64,000 nucleotides of DNA from Paenibacillus phocaeensis (GCF_900021165.1 NZ_FCOQ01000018.1:707285-771284), one strand, 5' to 3'; shown: positions 1 to 8,801, counted from the first letter of the stretch. The notes: generated by a model not told the origin, from the sequence alone. A program made the numbers and translations.

Positions 1-347
1 GGGTGTAAAAATTGAGCGAAACCTAGTTGAATTTCAAGCGTCTATTATCACGAAATGGCCAAGCCGGACAAGAATGCCGAAAATCCGTCTCCCCCGGAAA
101 ACGGCCCCAGCTGTAAAACACTCCCATTAGCCTAGTTACACGATAGGGGCGCTTGGTTCATGATAAATAGTGATTTCGAGAAGCGGAGGTGCGAATCGGC
201 CATACTGAAACATCACCTGCACAGCTGCATAGAAAGCGGACGTTTGAAAGAACGGTCTCCGGGAAATGCCGCGCACGGCTGGGGGATTCGATATTTTCGA
301 AACGTGCATGAAAAGAAGAACAGCGAGGTGAACCAAGAGTAAATCCG
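1..347. other. non-coding or undetermined upstream stretch
   Basis: No gene is supported here. A 60-codon frame at 160-342 lacks a ribosome-binding site and resembles nothing I know. I looked for a cyclic-di-GMP riboswitch, as might precede an exopolysaccharide operon, and did not find its conserved core. A weak GAGGTG lies at 325-330, about 17 bases ahead of the first gene. The stretch probably holds the promoter and leader of the operon that follows, but no convincing promoter pair is visible. Confidence 0.4.
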
Positions 348-2594
348 ATGACGACATTAGCGAAAAAAAGATTGGCGATCGGACTCGTTCTGGCGGGCGT
401 CTTGATTGCAGGTTGCGTGGTCCTGGCCGTCTTAAATTGGCCGCCGCCTCATTACAGCTATGCGGCAGAGGACGGGACCGAGCTGAAATTCCGCACCGAA
501 GGCGACAAATTTCTCGCCTATGACGGGGAGAGCAACTGGGAGGAGTTGTTCGTCAAGGGCGTCAACCTGGGGGCGACGGTACCGGGACATTTTCCCGGAG
601 AATTTCCGATTACGGAAGAGGATTACTTGCGCTGGTTCCAGCAGATTGACGACATGGGCGCAAACGTCATTCGAATCTATACGGTGCATAATCCGGTGTT
701 CTACAAGTCTCTGGTCAAATACAACCGGGACAAAGGGAAGGATCCCCTCTATTTCATCCAGGGCATCTGGTCGCCGGAGGAGCAACTGATCGAGCAGCAG
801 GACGCTTACCTTCCGGGGATTAAAGAGGCGTTTCACCGAGAGATCGAGAAAGCAGTCAAAGCCGTTTACGGCGATTTGAAGGCGCCGAAGCAGCCGGGAA
901 CGTCAGGCGGCAAGTATACCGCCAATGCGGGTCCCTACCTGATGGCCTGGCATATCGGCACCGAATGGGATCCGGAAATGGTGGACAATACCAACCGCAA
1001 GCACGCGGATATTCAGCCGTATCAAGGAGTGCATTTTGCGGCTACAGACGAGGCTAGTCCGTTCGAGAGCTGGCTGGCGGAGCTCGTGGACGATGCAGCC
1101 CGGCAGGAGCGAGCTTATGGATGGGAGCATCCGATCACGTTTACGAATTGGGTCACCACCGATGTGCTGGAGCATCCCGGCGAACCGCTGTTCGAGGAGG
1201 ATCTCGTCAGTGTGGATGCGACCCATATCCAGCCGGTGAAGTGGGAAGCGGGTTATTTCGCCGCTTATCACGCGTATCCGTATTATCCGGACTTCTTCCA
1301 TCTGGACAAGTCGCTGGAGACGATTCCGGACGGGAACGGGGACTTCAACACCTACAAGGCTTATTTGCAGGAACTGAAAGCTTACTATAAGGACATCCCG
1401 GTGATGATTACCGAATACGGCGTTCCGTCCTCTCTGGGCGTCTCCCACCTCGGCCGCGGAGGCCGGAACCAGGGGGGGCACAACGAGCAGGAGCAGGGGG
1501 AGATCAACGTCTCCCTTACGCAGGATATCTATGATACCGGATATGCTGGCGCCATCCTGTTCATGTGGCAGGACGAATGGTTTAAGAAGACGTGGAATAC
1601 GATGCGTTTTGAGATTCCGGAGGACCGGCGCGCTTTTTGGCTTAACGTACTGACGAACGAGAAGCAGTTCGGGTTGTTGTCGATGGGCCCCGGGAAAGAA
1701 GACGACCTCACGATCGACGGGAAATTAAGCGATTGGGAGGCGCTGCCGGAGGGAGAAGTCCAAACCTGGGATCGCCCGTCGGCTGGAATCGAGCGGCTGC
1801 AGGTGACGCACGACGAGGCCTACGTCTACGTTGGGCTTCAACTGACTGAGCCGTTCGATCCGGCCAAGCGGCTCATCCGACTTGGCGCGAATACGCAGCC
1901 CGGCGGGGACCAGCCGAAGGTGGAACTGCCCGGAATTCAGTTCAGCGACGGCTTGGAAGCGATCGTGGCCATCGGGAACGATGAGGAGACCGAAGTGCTG
2001 ACGGCGCCAAGCTATGATTTCCATCGCCGCCTGTATGGTCGGTACGGATATTGGATGCTTGACGATCCCACAGAGGAGCAAACGGTGCAGTTTCAACCGT
2101 GGAAGCTGGCGGTCAGCTTAACGATGACGCCGCCGGACACCCGGTCGGCTCATCCGTTTCAGGACATGACCGTTGGCAAGCTGATCCGCGGCACGACCGA
2201 TCCGGAGAGCGCTGATTTCAATTCGCTTGCTTCTTGGCAGTACAGCGGCAACGAGGTAGAACTGCGCATCCCCTGGATGCTGCTGGGTTTTGCGGACCCC
2301 AGCTCGCGCCAGGTTATCGACTATCGGGCTTTGAAGGAGGACCGTGCCTTCTCAACGGCCGAAGCGGACGGCCTGACTCTCGTGCCTTGGGTCGAGGACC
2401 GGGGCAAAGGGGAAGCCCTGGGCCTGGGAACGAAAACCGGGGAATCCGGGGGAGCTCTTTCGATGGACACGTTCCCGAAATACGTATGGCAGCCATGGGA
2501 GACGGTGCAATATACCGAGCGGCTCAAGTCCGGCTATTACGCTTTACAGGCATTCTACCAGAGCTTGCCGGATCGCCGGAGCACGGGGGAATGA
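348..2594 (+). CDS. membrane-anchored clan-A glycoside hydrolase with CBM9-like C-terminal domain
   Basis: A 748-residue protein with one hydrophobic segment at about residues 9-29, so it is exported or anchored outside. Residues ~45-440 read as a TIM-barrel hydrolase: Glu206 in HIGTEWDPE is a candidate acid/base and Glu356 in VMITEYGVPSS a candidate nucleophile, the pattern of GH2/GH5-type clan-A enzymes. From about residue 455 (TIDGKLSDWEALP, then YVYVGLQL) a beta-rich region resembles carbohydrate-binding module 9. It is first in a run of six same-strand genes with a polysaccharide synthase, so a role in trimming, releasing or moulding the product polymer is inferred. Substrate unknown. 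The start has only a weak, distant ribosome-binding site. Confidence 0.72.
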   Translation: MTTLAKKRLAIGLVLAGVLIAGCVVLAVLNWPPPHYSYAAEDGTELKFRTEGDKFLAYDGESNWEELFVKGVNLGATVPGHFPGEFPITEEDYLRWFQQIDDMGANVIRIYTVHNPVFYKSLVKYNRDKGKDPLYFIQGIWSPEEQLIEQQDAYLPGIKEAFHREIEKAVKAVYGDLKAPKQPGTSGGKYTANAGPYLMAWHIGTEWDPEMVDNTNRKHADIQPYQGVHFAATDEASPFESWLAELVDDAARQERAYGWEHPITFTNWVTTDVLEHPGEPLFEEDLVSVDATHIQPVKWEAGYFAAYHAYPYYPDFFHLDKSLETIPDGNGDFNTYKAYLQELKAYYKDIPVMITEYGVPSSLGVSHLGRGGRNQGGHNEQEQGEINVSLTQDIYDTGYAGAILFMWQDEWFKKTWNTMRFEIPEDRRAFWLNVLTNEKQFGLLSMGPGKEDDLTIDGKLSDWEALPEGEVQTWDRPSAGIERLQVTHDEAYVYVGLQLTEPFDPAKRLIRLGANTQPGGDQPKVELPGIQFSDGLEAIVAIGNDEETEVLTAPSYDFHRRLYGRYGYWMLDDPTEEQTVQFQPWKLAVSLTMTPPDTRSAHPFQDMTVGKLIRGTTDPESADFNSLASWQYSGNEVELRIPWMLLGFADPSSRQVIDYRALKEDRAFSTAEADGLTLVPWVEDRGKGEALGLGTKTGESGGALSMDTFPKYVWQPWETVQYTERLKSGYYALQAFYQSLPDRRSTGE

Positions 2595-2617
2595 CCTGGA
2601 ATTGAAGGGAGGAACTC

Positions 2618-3376
2618 ATGATGGCGGGTCAGCATCTTGGCCTGGCAATTGCTTTCATTTATGTATGCCTGGGGCTGATCGGCATAGGCATCCTGCTCTT
2701 GTTCACCATGAAAATCCGTTATTTGCGCATTCAGCGCAAAACGAAGGAATATCTGCAGAAACATCAGGATTACTTCCTGTTCCTTCAGGCTCATCTGGGC
2801 GATGCCGAAGAGCTTCCGCTGCCGCCCGGCAAGCTTGGGAGCCTGGAGCGGCGGGTGATCCAGCAGCGGGTAACCGAGTGGATTGAACAATTTAAGGGCG
2901 ATTTGCAGCAGAAGCTGATTGATTTATGTTATAACGCCGGTTTTGTCCGGGATGACCTGAAGCTGCTCGACAGCTTGCTTTACGGCCGGCGGATCGCCGC
3001 CGCCTACCGCCTTGGCGGGATGCGGGCGGCCGAAGCGGTGCCGAGGCTGCTGGACATGCTGAAGCATCAGAAGTACAGTCCGCTGAGCATCGTGATCGCC
3101 CGTTCGATTGCCAAGAGCGCGGAACATGAGCAGCAGCTCAGGGATATGCTGATCCATCTGCTGCGTCACGGCAAGCCGATTCACCATCTCGCCGCCGATA
3201 TTCTGATGGAGACGCGGCTGGACGCCAGCCGGCTCCTGCTCCAATTGATGAGGGAGGACAACCCTGATCTGGTGAAGGTGGCGCTGGCGGCGATGCGAGG
3301 ACAAGAGCTGCCGGAGGCGACTCCGGCACCGGGACGCTTGGCGATTGCGCTTGAGAGGAGGGAGACCACTGCTTAG
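2618..3376 (+). CDS. single-pass membrane protein with HEAT-like repeats
   Basis: 252 residues. Residues ~8-30 are a strongly hydrophobic membrane segment followed by a basic stretch (KIRYLRIQRKTKEY), so the rest is probably cytoplasmic. Residues ~115-235 are helical, with repeated pairs such as RIAAAYRLGGMRAAEAVPRL and VKVALAAMRG typical of HEAT/armadillo scaffolds. AGGGAGGA at 2606-2612 supports the start; a second ATG follows immediately. The gene lies 23 bases after the glycosidase and overlaps the synthase gene, so translation is probably coupled. I infer an assembly or regulatory scaffold for the synthase. No enzymatic motif is seen. Confidence 0.7.
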   Translation: MMAGQHLGLAIAFIYVCLGLIGIGILLLFTMKIRYLRIQRKTKEYLQKHQDYFLFLQAHLGDAEELPLPPGKLGSLERRVIQQRVTEWIEQFKGDLQQKLIDLCYNAGFVRDDLKLLDSLLYGRRIAAAYRLGGMRAAEAVPRLLDMLKHQKYSPLSIVIARSIAKSAEHEQQLRDMLIHLLRHGKPIHHLAADILMETRLDASRLLLQLMREDNPDLVKVALAAMRGQELPEATPAPGRLAIALERRETTA

Positions 3377-4817
3377 AGATATTTTGCTGATCTACGGCCT
3401 GTTTGCAACTTATTACGTTATGACCGTCAACCTGGTGTATTTCTCGATCATGACGTTCTCATTCCGCCAGATTCTGACGATCTTCCGCCGGGCCGCCTAC
3501 TCGAAATACAACACGTTGTCCGGATCCGAGCTGGTACCGCCGGTTTCGTTGCTGGTCCCCGCCTATAACGAGGAGATCACGGTGATTGAGAACGTGAAGT
3601 GCCTGATGACTTTGAATTATCCGACCTATGAGGTCATCGTCATTAACGACGGCTCCCAGGACAACACGCTGGGCGTCCTGCGGGATGAATTCGGGCTGAT
3701 GCCGCTGCCGAACCCGGACATCCGTCATACGATCGACTGCCAACCGATTACGGCGGTGTACCATAACCCGAAATACCCGCAGCTGTACGTGATCGACAAG
3801 CCAAACGGCGGCAAGGCCGATTCGTTGAATGCCGGCATCAACCTGTCGCATTATCCGCTGATCTCTTCGATCGATGCCGATTCGCTGCTCGAGAAGGACG
3901 CTTTGATCCGGATGGCTCGCATGTATATGGAGAATCCGGAGGAGACGGTCGCCATCGGCGGCGACGTACGGATCGCCAACGGCTGCGTGATTGAGAACGG
4001 GGCGGTGAAGGAGGTTTCGCTGCCCCGCAAAATCTGGCCGATGTTCCAGGCTACGGAATACCTGAAGGCCTTCCTCGGCGGCCGGATCGGCTGGAGCTCG
4101 ATCAATGGACTGATCATCGTGTCGGGCGCGTTTGGTTTGTTCCGCAAGGACTATGTCATCGCCGTCGGCGGCTATCGCGGCGGATACCCCGGCGAGGACA
4201 TGAACATCATCATCAAGCTCCACCGCTATATGCTGGAGAACAAGCTGAAATACCGCATCGCGTTTTGCCCGGAGGCGGTGTGCTGGACGCAGGCGCCGGA
4301 TACGTACCGGATTTTGTCCAACCAACGCAAGCGCTGGGGCCGCGGCAATCTCAAGAACATGATCGAGAACTACGATATGGCCTTTAATCCGAAGTACAAG
4401 GTGATGGGGCTCCTGACGATGCCGTACAACATCATTTTTGAAGCGCTGAATCCCTATTTCAAAATCACGGGGCTGCTCGCTCTGATCGGGTACACCTTGA
4501 TGGACATGACACACTGGCGAATCCTGGCGATTTTCTGGCTGATCAATTTCCTCAGCGGCTACGTGCTCAGCATCGGAGCGCTGCTGCTGGAGGAGCTCGC
4601 ATTCAAGCGTTTCAACAAACTGTCGGATTTGTGCAAGCTGTTGTTGTTTTCGGTATTCAAGTTTTTCGGTTACGCGCAGCTCGGGGGATTATGGCGCATT
4701 CAAGGGCATATCCAGTTTCTGCGCAATAACAACTCCTGGGGGACGATGACCCGCCAAAGCTGGCAGGACAAAGGGGAGACGGCAGCCAAAACGGCGAAAC
4801 CGGCCAAATCCGCTTAA
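3369..4817 (+). CDS. processive family-2 glycosyltransferase (polysaccharide synthase)
   Basis: An inverting membrane GT2 of the BcsA/PgaC/hyaluronan-synthase type. With the start used here, the motifs are Asp94 (VINDGS), Asp169-x-Asp171 (SIDADS), Asp277 of GED as catalytic base, and Gln319-xx-ArgTrp323 (QRKRW), the signature of processive synthases. Membrane segments flank the catalytic domain: one near the N-terminus and about three between ~355 and 460. No PilZ domain follows. No ATG start exists in a sensible place. AGGAGGGAG at 3356-3364 points to CTG at 3369; TTG at 3345 and 3384 are alternatives. The gene overlaps the HEAT gene by 8 bases. It should use a UDP-sugar, possibly the uronic acid made by the gene at 5806. 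Confidence 0.85.
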   Translation: MLRDILLIYGLFATYYVMTVNLVYFSIMTFSFRQILTIFRRAAYSKYNTLSGSELVPPVSLLVPAYNEEITVIENVKCLMTLNYPTYEVIVINDGSQDNTLGVLRDEFGLMPLPNPDIRHTIDCQPITAVYHNPKYPQLYVIDKPNGGKADSLNAGINLSHYPLISSIDADSLLEKDALIRMARMYMENPEETVAIGGDVRIANGCVIENGAVKEVSLPRKIWPMFQATEYLKAFLGGRIGWSSINGLIIVSGAFGLFRKDYVIAVGGYRGGYPGEDMNIIIKLHRYMLENKLKYRIAFCPEAVCWTQAPDTYRILSNQRKRWGRGNLKNMIENYDMAFNPKYKVMGLLTMPYNIIFEALNPYFKITGLLALIGYTLMDMTHWRILAIFWLINFLSGYVLSIGALLLEELAFKRFNKLSDLCKLLLFSVFKFFGYAQLGGLWRIQGHIQFLRNNNSWGTMTRQSWQDKGETAAKTAKPAKSA

Positions 4818-4950
4818 GAGTCAGCGCATTTCTCCTCCCCCGCTTTGCGGCCGGCGGCCGGAAAGGGGATGATCGGGCAAAGGAAAGGCTTGGATCCAAG
4901 AAATAACCAAACGGATGGATAAACTTACGGAAGAAGAAAGGCGGGAATGA

Positions 4951-5763
4951 ATGATGTCAAACCTGACGGCACTGCATAACCAAACGGAACGATCCGGCTT
5001 ATATGCCGGCATAGAGCAACGCGTGAGGGAAACGGCCCAAGAGGTGAACGGGGTGCTGTTCATTTATTCCACCGGCGGCCCCTCTTACGTGGCTTCCCAA
5101 GTGCGGGGAATTCTGGAATCTGAACCGGGTCTGGAGTGTGAAGTGTGGAGCGGAGACGAGCCGGGAAGCGTGGCGGTGCTGCTGCCGGGCCTGGCGCTGG
5201 ATGCCGTCCACTATCAAGGCTTGCGGCTGAAGCAGCAGCTTCAGGAACGCATCGCCGACTATCGTCCGCGGATGGCGCTGGCCAGCTTCGCCGCACAGGC
5301 GGAGATTACACCGCAAGTGCTGAGTCAAATCGAGGAAAAAGCCAAGCAAAACTATTCCGATGATATTCATATTTTTACAAAAGCGGATCTGCTGCTCGTC
5401 AAAAGCCGCATCCTGATCGTGGAGGGCGATCCGGCGGTACGTGAGTTTCTGCAAATCCGGCTGAACATGCAAGGGTATGAGACGATGACGGCCGATAACG
5501 GCATCACCGCCCTGGATTTAATCGCCGATTGGAAGCCGGATCTGGTGCTGACGGAGCTGAACCTTTACGGTATCGATGGGCTGCCCTATATCCACCAAAT
5601 CCAGCAGTCCGGCGGCGAGGAGGCGCCGAAAATCGTCGTCCTCACGGAGCAGCGGGTGGAGAAAACGATCAGTTTATGCTTCCAGAACGGAGTGGAGGAC
5701 TACATCACCAAACCGTTCTCCCCGGTCGAGCTGGACGCCCGAATTCGCCGTGCGATTCAATAA
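4951..5763 (+). CDS. degenerate GGDEF-like domain fused to a pseudo-receiver domain
   Basis: 270 residues. Residues ~150-270 are a response-regulator receiver fold: acidic pair Glu158/Asp160 (VEGD), Thr232 (VVLTE) and Lys254 (ITKPFSP). The phospho-acceptor position is Glu202 (PDLVLTELNLYGIDG), not Asp, so normal phosphorylation should not occur and Glu may mimic the phosphorylated state. Residues ~5-140 resemble a shrunken, inactive diguanylate cyclase: LTALHNQ at the LTGLxNR position, SGDEPGSVAVLLPG at the GGDEF position, then a MALASFA strand. The catalytic GG(D/E)EF and the RxxD inhibitory site are absent. It sits between the synthase and the sugar dehydrogenase, so a regulator of polymer synthesis is inferred. 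The receiver call is firm, the GGDEF kinship moderate. Confidence 0.68.
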   Translation: MMSNLTALHNQTERSGLYAGIEQRVRETAQEVNGVLFIYSTGGPSYVASQVRGILESEPGLECEVWSGDEPGSVAVLLPGLALDAVHYQGLRLKQQLQERIADYRPRMALASFAAQAEITPQVLSQIEEKAKQNYSDDIHIFTKADLLLVKSRILIVEGDPAVREFLQIRLNMQGYETMTADNGITALDLIADWKPDLVLTELNLYGIDGLPYIHQIQQSGGEEAPKIVVLTEQRVEKTISLCFQNGVEDYITKPFSPVELDARIRRAIQ

Positions 5764-5805
5764 ATACGGGCTGGCAAAATAGACAAAAAACGGAGGTAGA
5801 AACCT

Positions 5806-7170
5806 GTGAATAAAGATTACCAGAAGCTGATGAATGCGATTGAGTCGAAAACCGCCGTGCTGGGCGTTGTAGGGCTGGGTTATGTAGGATTGCCGCTGGC
5901 GGTCGAAATGGTAAAGCAGGGTTTCCGGGTTGTTGGCATCGATCTCGACGCCGCGAAAATCGATAAAATCCAACGGGGGGATTCGTATATCCACGATATC
6001 TCTTCCGAGATGTTGGCGGGAGCGATGGCGACGGGCCGTTTCCTCCCGACCACGGATTATGCAAACTTGTCTGAAATTGACGCGGTCAGCATCTGCGTGC
6101 CCACACCGCTGAGCGAAAATCAGGACCCCGACACCTCCTATATCGTCACGGTCGTGGATCAGTTGAAACGGTATATGAAAAAGGGCATGCTGATTACGCT
6201 GGAAAGCACCACCTACCCCGGCACAACCGAAGAACTGATCCAGCGGGAGCTGGAACAGCTGGGATATACGGTCGGCGAAGACTTCTTCCTTTGCTTCTCG
6301 CCGGAGCGGGTGGATCCGTCCAATTCGAAATTCAATACCTTCAATACCCCGAAAGTCATTGGAGGAACAACGAAAGCCTGCCTGGACTTGGGCACGGCGC
6401 TGTATTCCCGGTATGTCCAAACGGTCGTACCGGTTTCTTCGCCCAAGGTGGCGGAGATGTCCAAGCTGCTGGAGAATACATTCCGCAGCGTCAACATCGC
6501 TTTTGTCAACGAAATGGCCATGATGTGCGATCGCATGGGCATTGATATCTGGGAAGTCATCGACGCAGCGAAGACCAAGCCGTTCGGGTTTATGCCGTTC
6601 TATCCGGGTCCCGGCATCGGAGGTCACTGCATTCCGCTGGACCCGATGTACCTGAGCTGGAAAGCGAAGGGATTCCGCTTCTACAGTCAGTTCATCGAGC
6701 TGGCGCAGTCGACCAACGACAACATGCCTTATTACGTTGTTAACAAGACGTCTAAAATCATGAACGAATACGCCAAATCGATCAAGAAGTCTCGTATTCT
6801 GATTCTCGGCATGGCTTACAAGCCCGATATCGCCGACCTGCGCGAATCGCCGGGGTTGTCCGTGTACGAGCTGTTTAAGGACAGCGGGGCGAAGGTGGAC
6901 TATTATGATCCGTATGCCGCAAGCTTCCGTGAAAAATCCGGCGGCGTGGTACACAGCGTGGCTTACGACCTTGACAAATTCAAAGCCTACGATTGCATCG
7001 TTTTGGTCACCAATCACAGCAATTTCGACTACGAGGGCATCGCCCGTCTCGGCGTGCCGATCGTCGATACACGCAACGCATTCCGCGATTATCCGCTGCC
7101 GCATGTGTATAAGATCGGCCACTCCGTTGCACAGGTCAACGAAGAGTCTCCGGCGCTGATCGTCGGTTAA
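5806..7170 (+). CDS. nucleotide-sugar 6-dehydrogenase (UDP-GlcNAc/ManNAc/Glc dehydrogenase family)
   Basis: Oxidises the C6 hydroxyl of a UDP-hexose to the uronic acid using two NAD+. N-terminal Rossmann motif GVVGLGYVGLPLA (~20-32), central domain, catalytic Cys275 in GPGIGGHCIPLDP, and C-terminal UDP-binding domain with GMAYKPDIADLRESP. 454 residues is normal for the family. The GGHCIPLDPxYL form resembles UDP-HexNAc dehydrogenases (WbpA/WecC) more than UDP-glucose dehydrogenase, but substrate cannot be fixed from sequence. Start is GTG at 5806 after ACGGAGGTAG. Its place after the GT2 synthase suggests it supplies the acidic sugar of the polymer. Confidence 0.88.
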   Translation: MNKDYQKLMNAIESKTAVLGVVGLGYVGLPLAVEMVKQGFRVVGIDLDAAKIDKIQRGDSYIHDISSEMLAGAMATGRFLPTTDYANLSEIDAVSICVPTPLSENQDPDTSYIVTVVDQLKRYMKKGMLITLESTTYPGTTEELIQRELEQLGYTVGEDFFLCFSPERVDPSNSKFNTFNTPKVIGGTTKACLDLGTALYSRYVQTVVPVSSPKVAEMSKLLENTFRSVNIAFVNEMAMMCDRMGIDIWEVIDAAKTKPFGFMPFYPGPGIGGHCIPLDPMYLSWKAKGFRFYSQFIELAQSTNDNMPYYVVNKTSKIMNEYAKSIKKSRILILGMAYKPDIADLRESPGLSVYELFKDSGAKVDYYDPYAASFREKSGGVVHSVAYDLDKFKAYDCIVLVTNHSNFDYEGIARLGVPIVDTRNAFRDYPLPHVYKIGHSVAQVNEESPALIVG

Positions 7171-7185
7171 GCAGGGCAAAGGACT

Positions 7186-8121
7186 TTGAAATTCAGAAAG
7201 CCGATATTCGTTCGCCTGCGGGCGTTCTCGGGAAGCAAGCGTTCCGCACTGCTTGCGATCGGCGGGATGGTGATCCTGGTTTTGCTTGTATTATTGTTAT
7301 TGGCCGTAATCCGGCCAACGGGTTCGCAAGCGAAAGCTACCTGGATCTGGGAGACGGCGGTCATCGAACGGCATCCGGCTGAACTCCTGAGCTTTGTCAG
7401 CAAGCAAGGCGTGGATACGATCTTCCTGCAAATCGGCGGCGAGGTGAAGCCGGAGAGCTATCGCAGCTTCATCCGGGCCGCTGCTCAAGAAGGCATCCGG
7501 GTACACGCCCTTAGCGGGCATCCGGATTGGGCGCTCCGGGAACACCGGAACGAGGCGGAGACGTTCCTGAAATGGGTGATCGACTTCAACCGGGAGGCGG
7601 ACCCGAATGAACGGTTCGCTGGCGTGCAGCTGGACGTCGAGCCTTATTTGCTGGATCGCTGGCAGAAAGATCAAGCCGCGGTGGTGGAGCAGTGGATGGA
7701 GGGTGTCCGCACCTGGACGGAGGAAGCGAGATATAACGATCTCGCCATCGGTGCGGCCGTTCCGTTCTGGCTGGATCAGATCGACCATCCAAGCGGGACC
7801 GTGAAGCTGGCACTTGGCGATTGGATGGTGAATCAGTTCGATTATTTGGCGGTCATGGCATATCGCGATGCCGCGGGCCGTATCTATGAGATCTCGCAGC
7901 GTACGCTGCGAGAGGCGGATCGGCAGAACAAGCGGGTGTGGGTTGGCGTCGAGCTGGGGGAGAGCCGGGAAGGACCCGGCATTTCCTTCCACGAACAGCC
8001 GCTCGCCGCGCTGAATCGAGAGATGAAAAGGTTGGAGGAGCTGGGAAGGAAACACGGCTCGTTTGCCGGAATTGCCGTTCACAGCTATGAGGCTTGGCAC
8101 AGGAAGCTGAACGGCCCGTAA
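7186..8121 (+). CDS. membrane-anchored TIM-barrel hydrolase-like protein
   Basis: 311 residues; basic N-terminus and a long hydrophobic segment (~22-43) anchor it with the barrel outside. Asp150-x-Glu152 in GVQLDVEPY and the strand FDYLAVMAYRD recall GH18-like or related hydrolase barrels, where the equivalent Glu is the proton donor, but the family is uncertain. Start is TTG at 7186 after AAAGGA, 15 bases behind the dehydrogenase, and a strong terminator follows, so this is the last gene of the exopolysaccharide operon. A second hydrolase in the cluster fits polymer cleavage or release. Function beyond that is not known. Confidence 0.6.
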   Translation: MKFRKPIFVRLRAFSGSKRSALLAIGGMVILVLLVLLLLAVIRPTGSQAKATWIWETAVIERHPAELLSFVSKQGVDTIFLQIGGEVKPESYRSFIRAAAQEGIRVHALSGHPDWALREHRNEAETFLKWVIDFNREADPNERFAGVQLDVEPYLLDRWQKDQAAVVEQWMEGVRTWTEEARYNDLAIGAAVPFWLDQIDHPSGTVKLALGDWMVNQFDYLAVMAYRDAAGRIYEISQRTLREADRQNKRVWVGVELGESREGPGISFHEQPLAALNREMKRLEELGRKHGSFAGIAVHSYEAWHRKLNGP

Positions 8122-8125
8122 AGCG

Positions 8126-8163
8126 AAGGCTGTCCCCGGGGTGGGACAGCCTTCTCCATTTTT
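8126..8163 (+). terminator. intrinsic terminator of the exopolysaccharide operon
   Basis: An 11-bp perfect stem, AAGGCTGTCCC (8126-8136) with GGGACAGCCTT (8143-8153), followed by CTCCATTTTT. It starts 5 bases after the stop codon. Confidence 0.9.
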
Positions 8164-8171
8164 GCTATAAT
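8163..8171 (+). promoter_or_regulatory. extended -10 promoter for the Crp/Fnr gene
   Basis: TGC-TATAAT is a full extended -10 element about 38 bases before the start codon, just downstream of the previous terminator. No clear -35 is seen. Confidence 0.6.
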
Positions 8172-8208
8172 ATGAATAATTGCGTTTTGTGGAAATGGAG
8201 AGATTGGC

Positions 8209-8721
8209 ATGATCTTACATAAAGGCGAAATCTTGTTCCGGCAAGGGGATGACGGTTCTTATCTGTACCATATCAAGAGCGGGCTGTTCAAAGTAACGCG
8301 TCTGCATGAGAACGGGAACATGGTGTTGTTCAATATCTTGTACCCGGGGGAGACCGTGCCGCATCACTCCCTGATTACCCCGAAGGAGGTGCACGGGACG
8401 GCGATCGCTCTGATGCGCAGTGAGGTTGAAGCGATTCCCGCGCAGGTCTGGTACCGCGAGCTTCAGGACGATCCGAAGAAGCCGCTGGAGGTCGCGCAGC
8501 TCCTGCAGGAGAAGGTGCGCTTCATGCAAGAGCGGCTTGACCATCTGACGGTCGGCACGCCGGCCGAACGCCTGGAGCTGCTGACCAAATGGCTGGGGCA
8601 GCACGCGCATGGCGTGCCGTTGACCGATTACTTGACCCAGGAAGAAATCGGGCAGTTGATCGGCGTGCGGCGGGAGACGGTCAACCGGCTGCTACGCGGT
8701 CATAGTCACGAACGGGCATAG
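8209..8721 (+). CDS. short Crp/Fnr-family transcription regulator
   Basis: 170 residues. Residues ~1-85 are a cyclic-nucleotide-binding-type beta barrel that starts late compared with full-length relatives (about 25 N-terminal residues fewer). A dimerisation helix follows (~90-125), then a winged helix with LTQEEIGQLIGVRRETVNRLLR as the recognition element. No cysteine cluster is present, so it is not an iron-sulfur Fnr. An upstream in-frame stop and GGAGAG spacing support the ATG used. It converges on hmp, so a link to nitric oxide or oxygen response is plausible but not shown; its binding site could be the TGTGA-type boxes in this window. Confidence 0.82.
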   Translation: MILHKGEILFRQGDDGSYLYHIKSGLFKVTRLHENGNMVLFNILYPGETVPHHSLITPKEVHGTAIALMRSEVEAIPAQVWYRELQDDPKKPLEVAQLLQEKVRFMQERLDHLTVGTPAERLELLTKWLGQHAHGVPLTDYLTQEEIGQLIGVRRETVNRLLRGHSHERA

Positions 8722-8732
8722 GCCGGTAGTAT

Positions 8733-8779
8733 GACAAAAGCGCGGACTACGGGAGGTTTCCCGAGTCCGCGCTTTTGTC
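8733..8779. terminator. bidirectional terminator between the Crp/Fnr gene and hmp
   Basis: A perfect 16-bp stem: GACAAAAGCGCGGACT (8733-8748) with AGTCCGCGCTTTTGTC (8764-8779). The A-rich and T-rich stem ends allow termination on both strands, which fits the convergent genes. Confidence 0.85.
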
Positions 8780-8801
8780 TGTCTGCAGGGGATACACCTT
8801 A

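Noticed and set aside
160..342. 60-codon open frame before the first gene
   Set aside because: No ribosome-binding site, no recognisable motif, and unusual composition; more likely leader DNA.
1..347. Possible cyclic-di-GMP riboswitch ahead of the exopolysaccharide operon
   Set aside because: The conserved core of the GEMM classes was not found.
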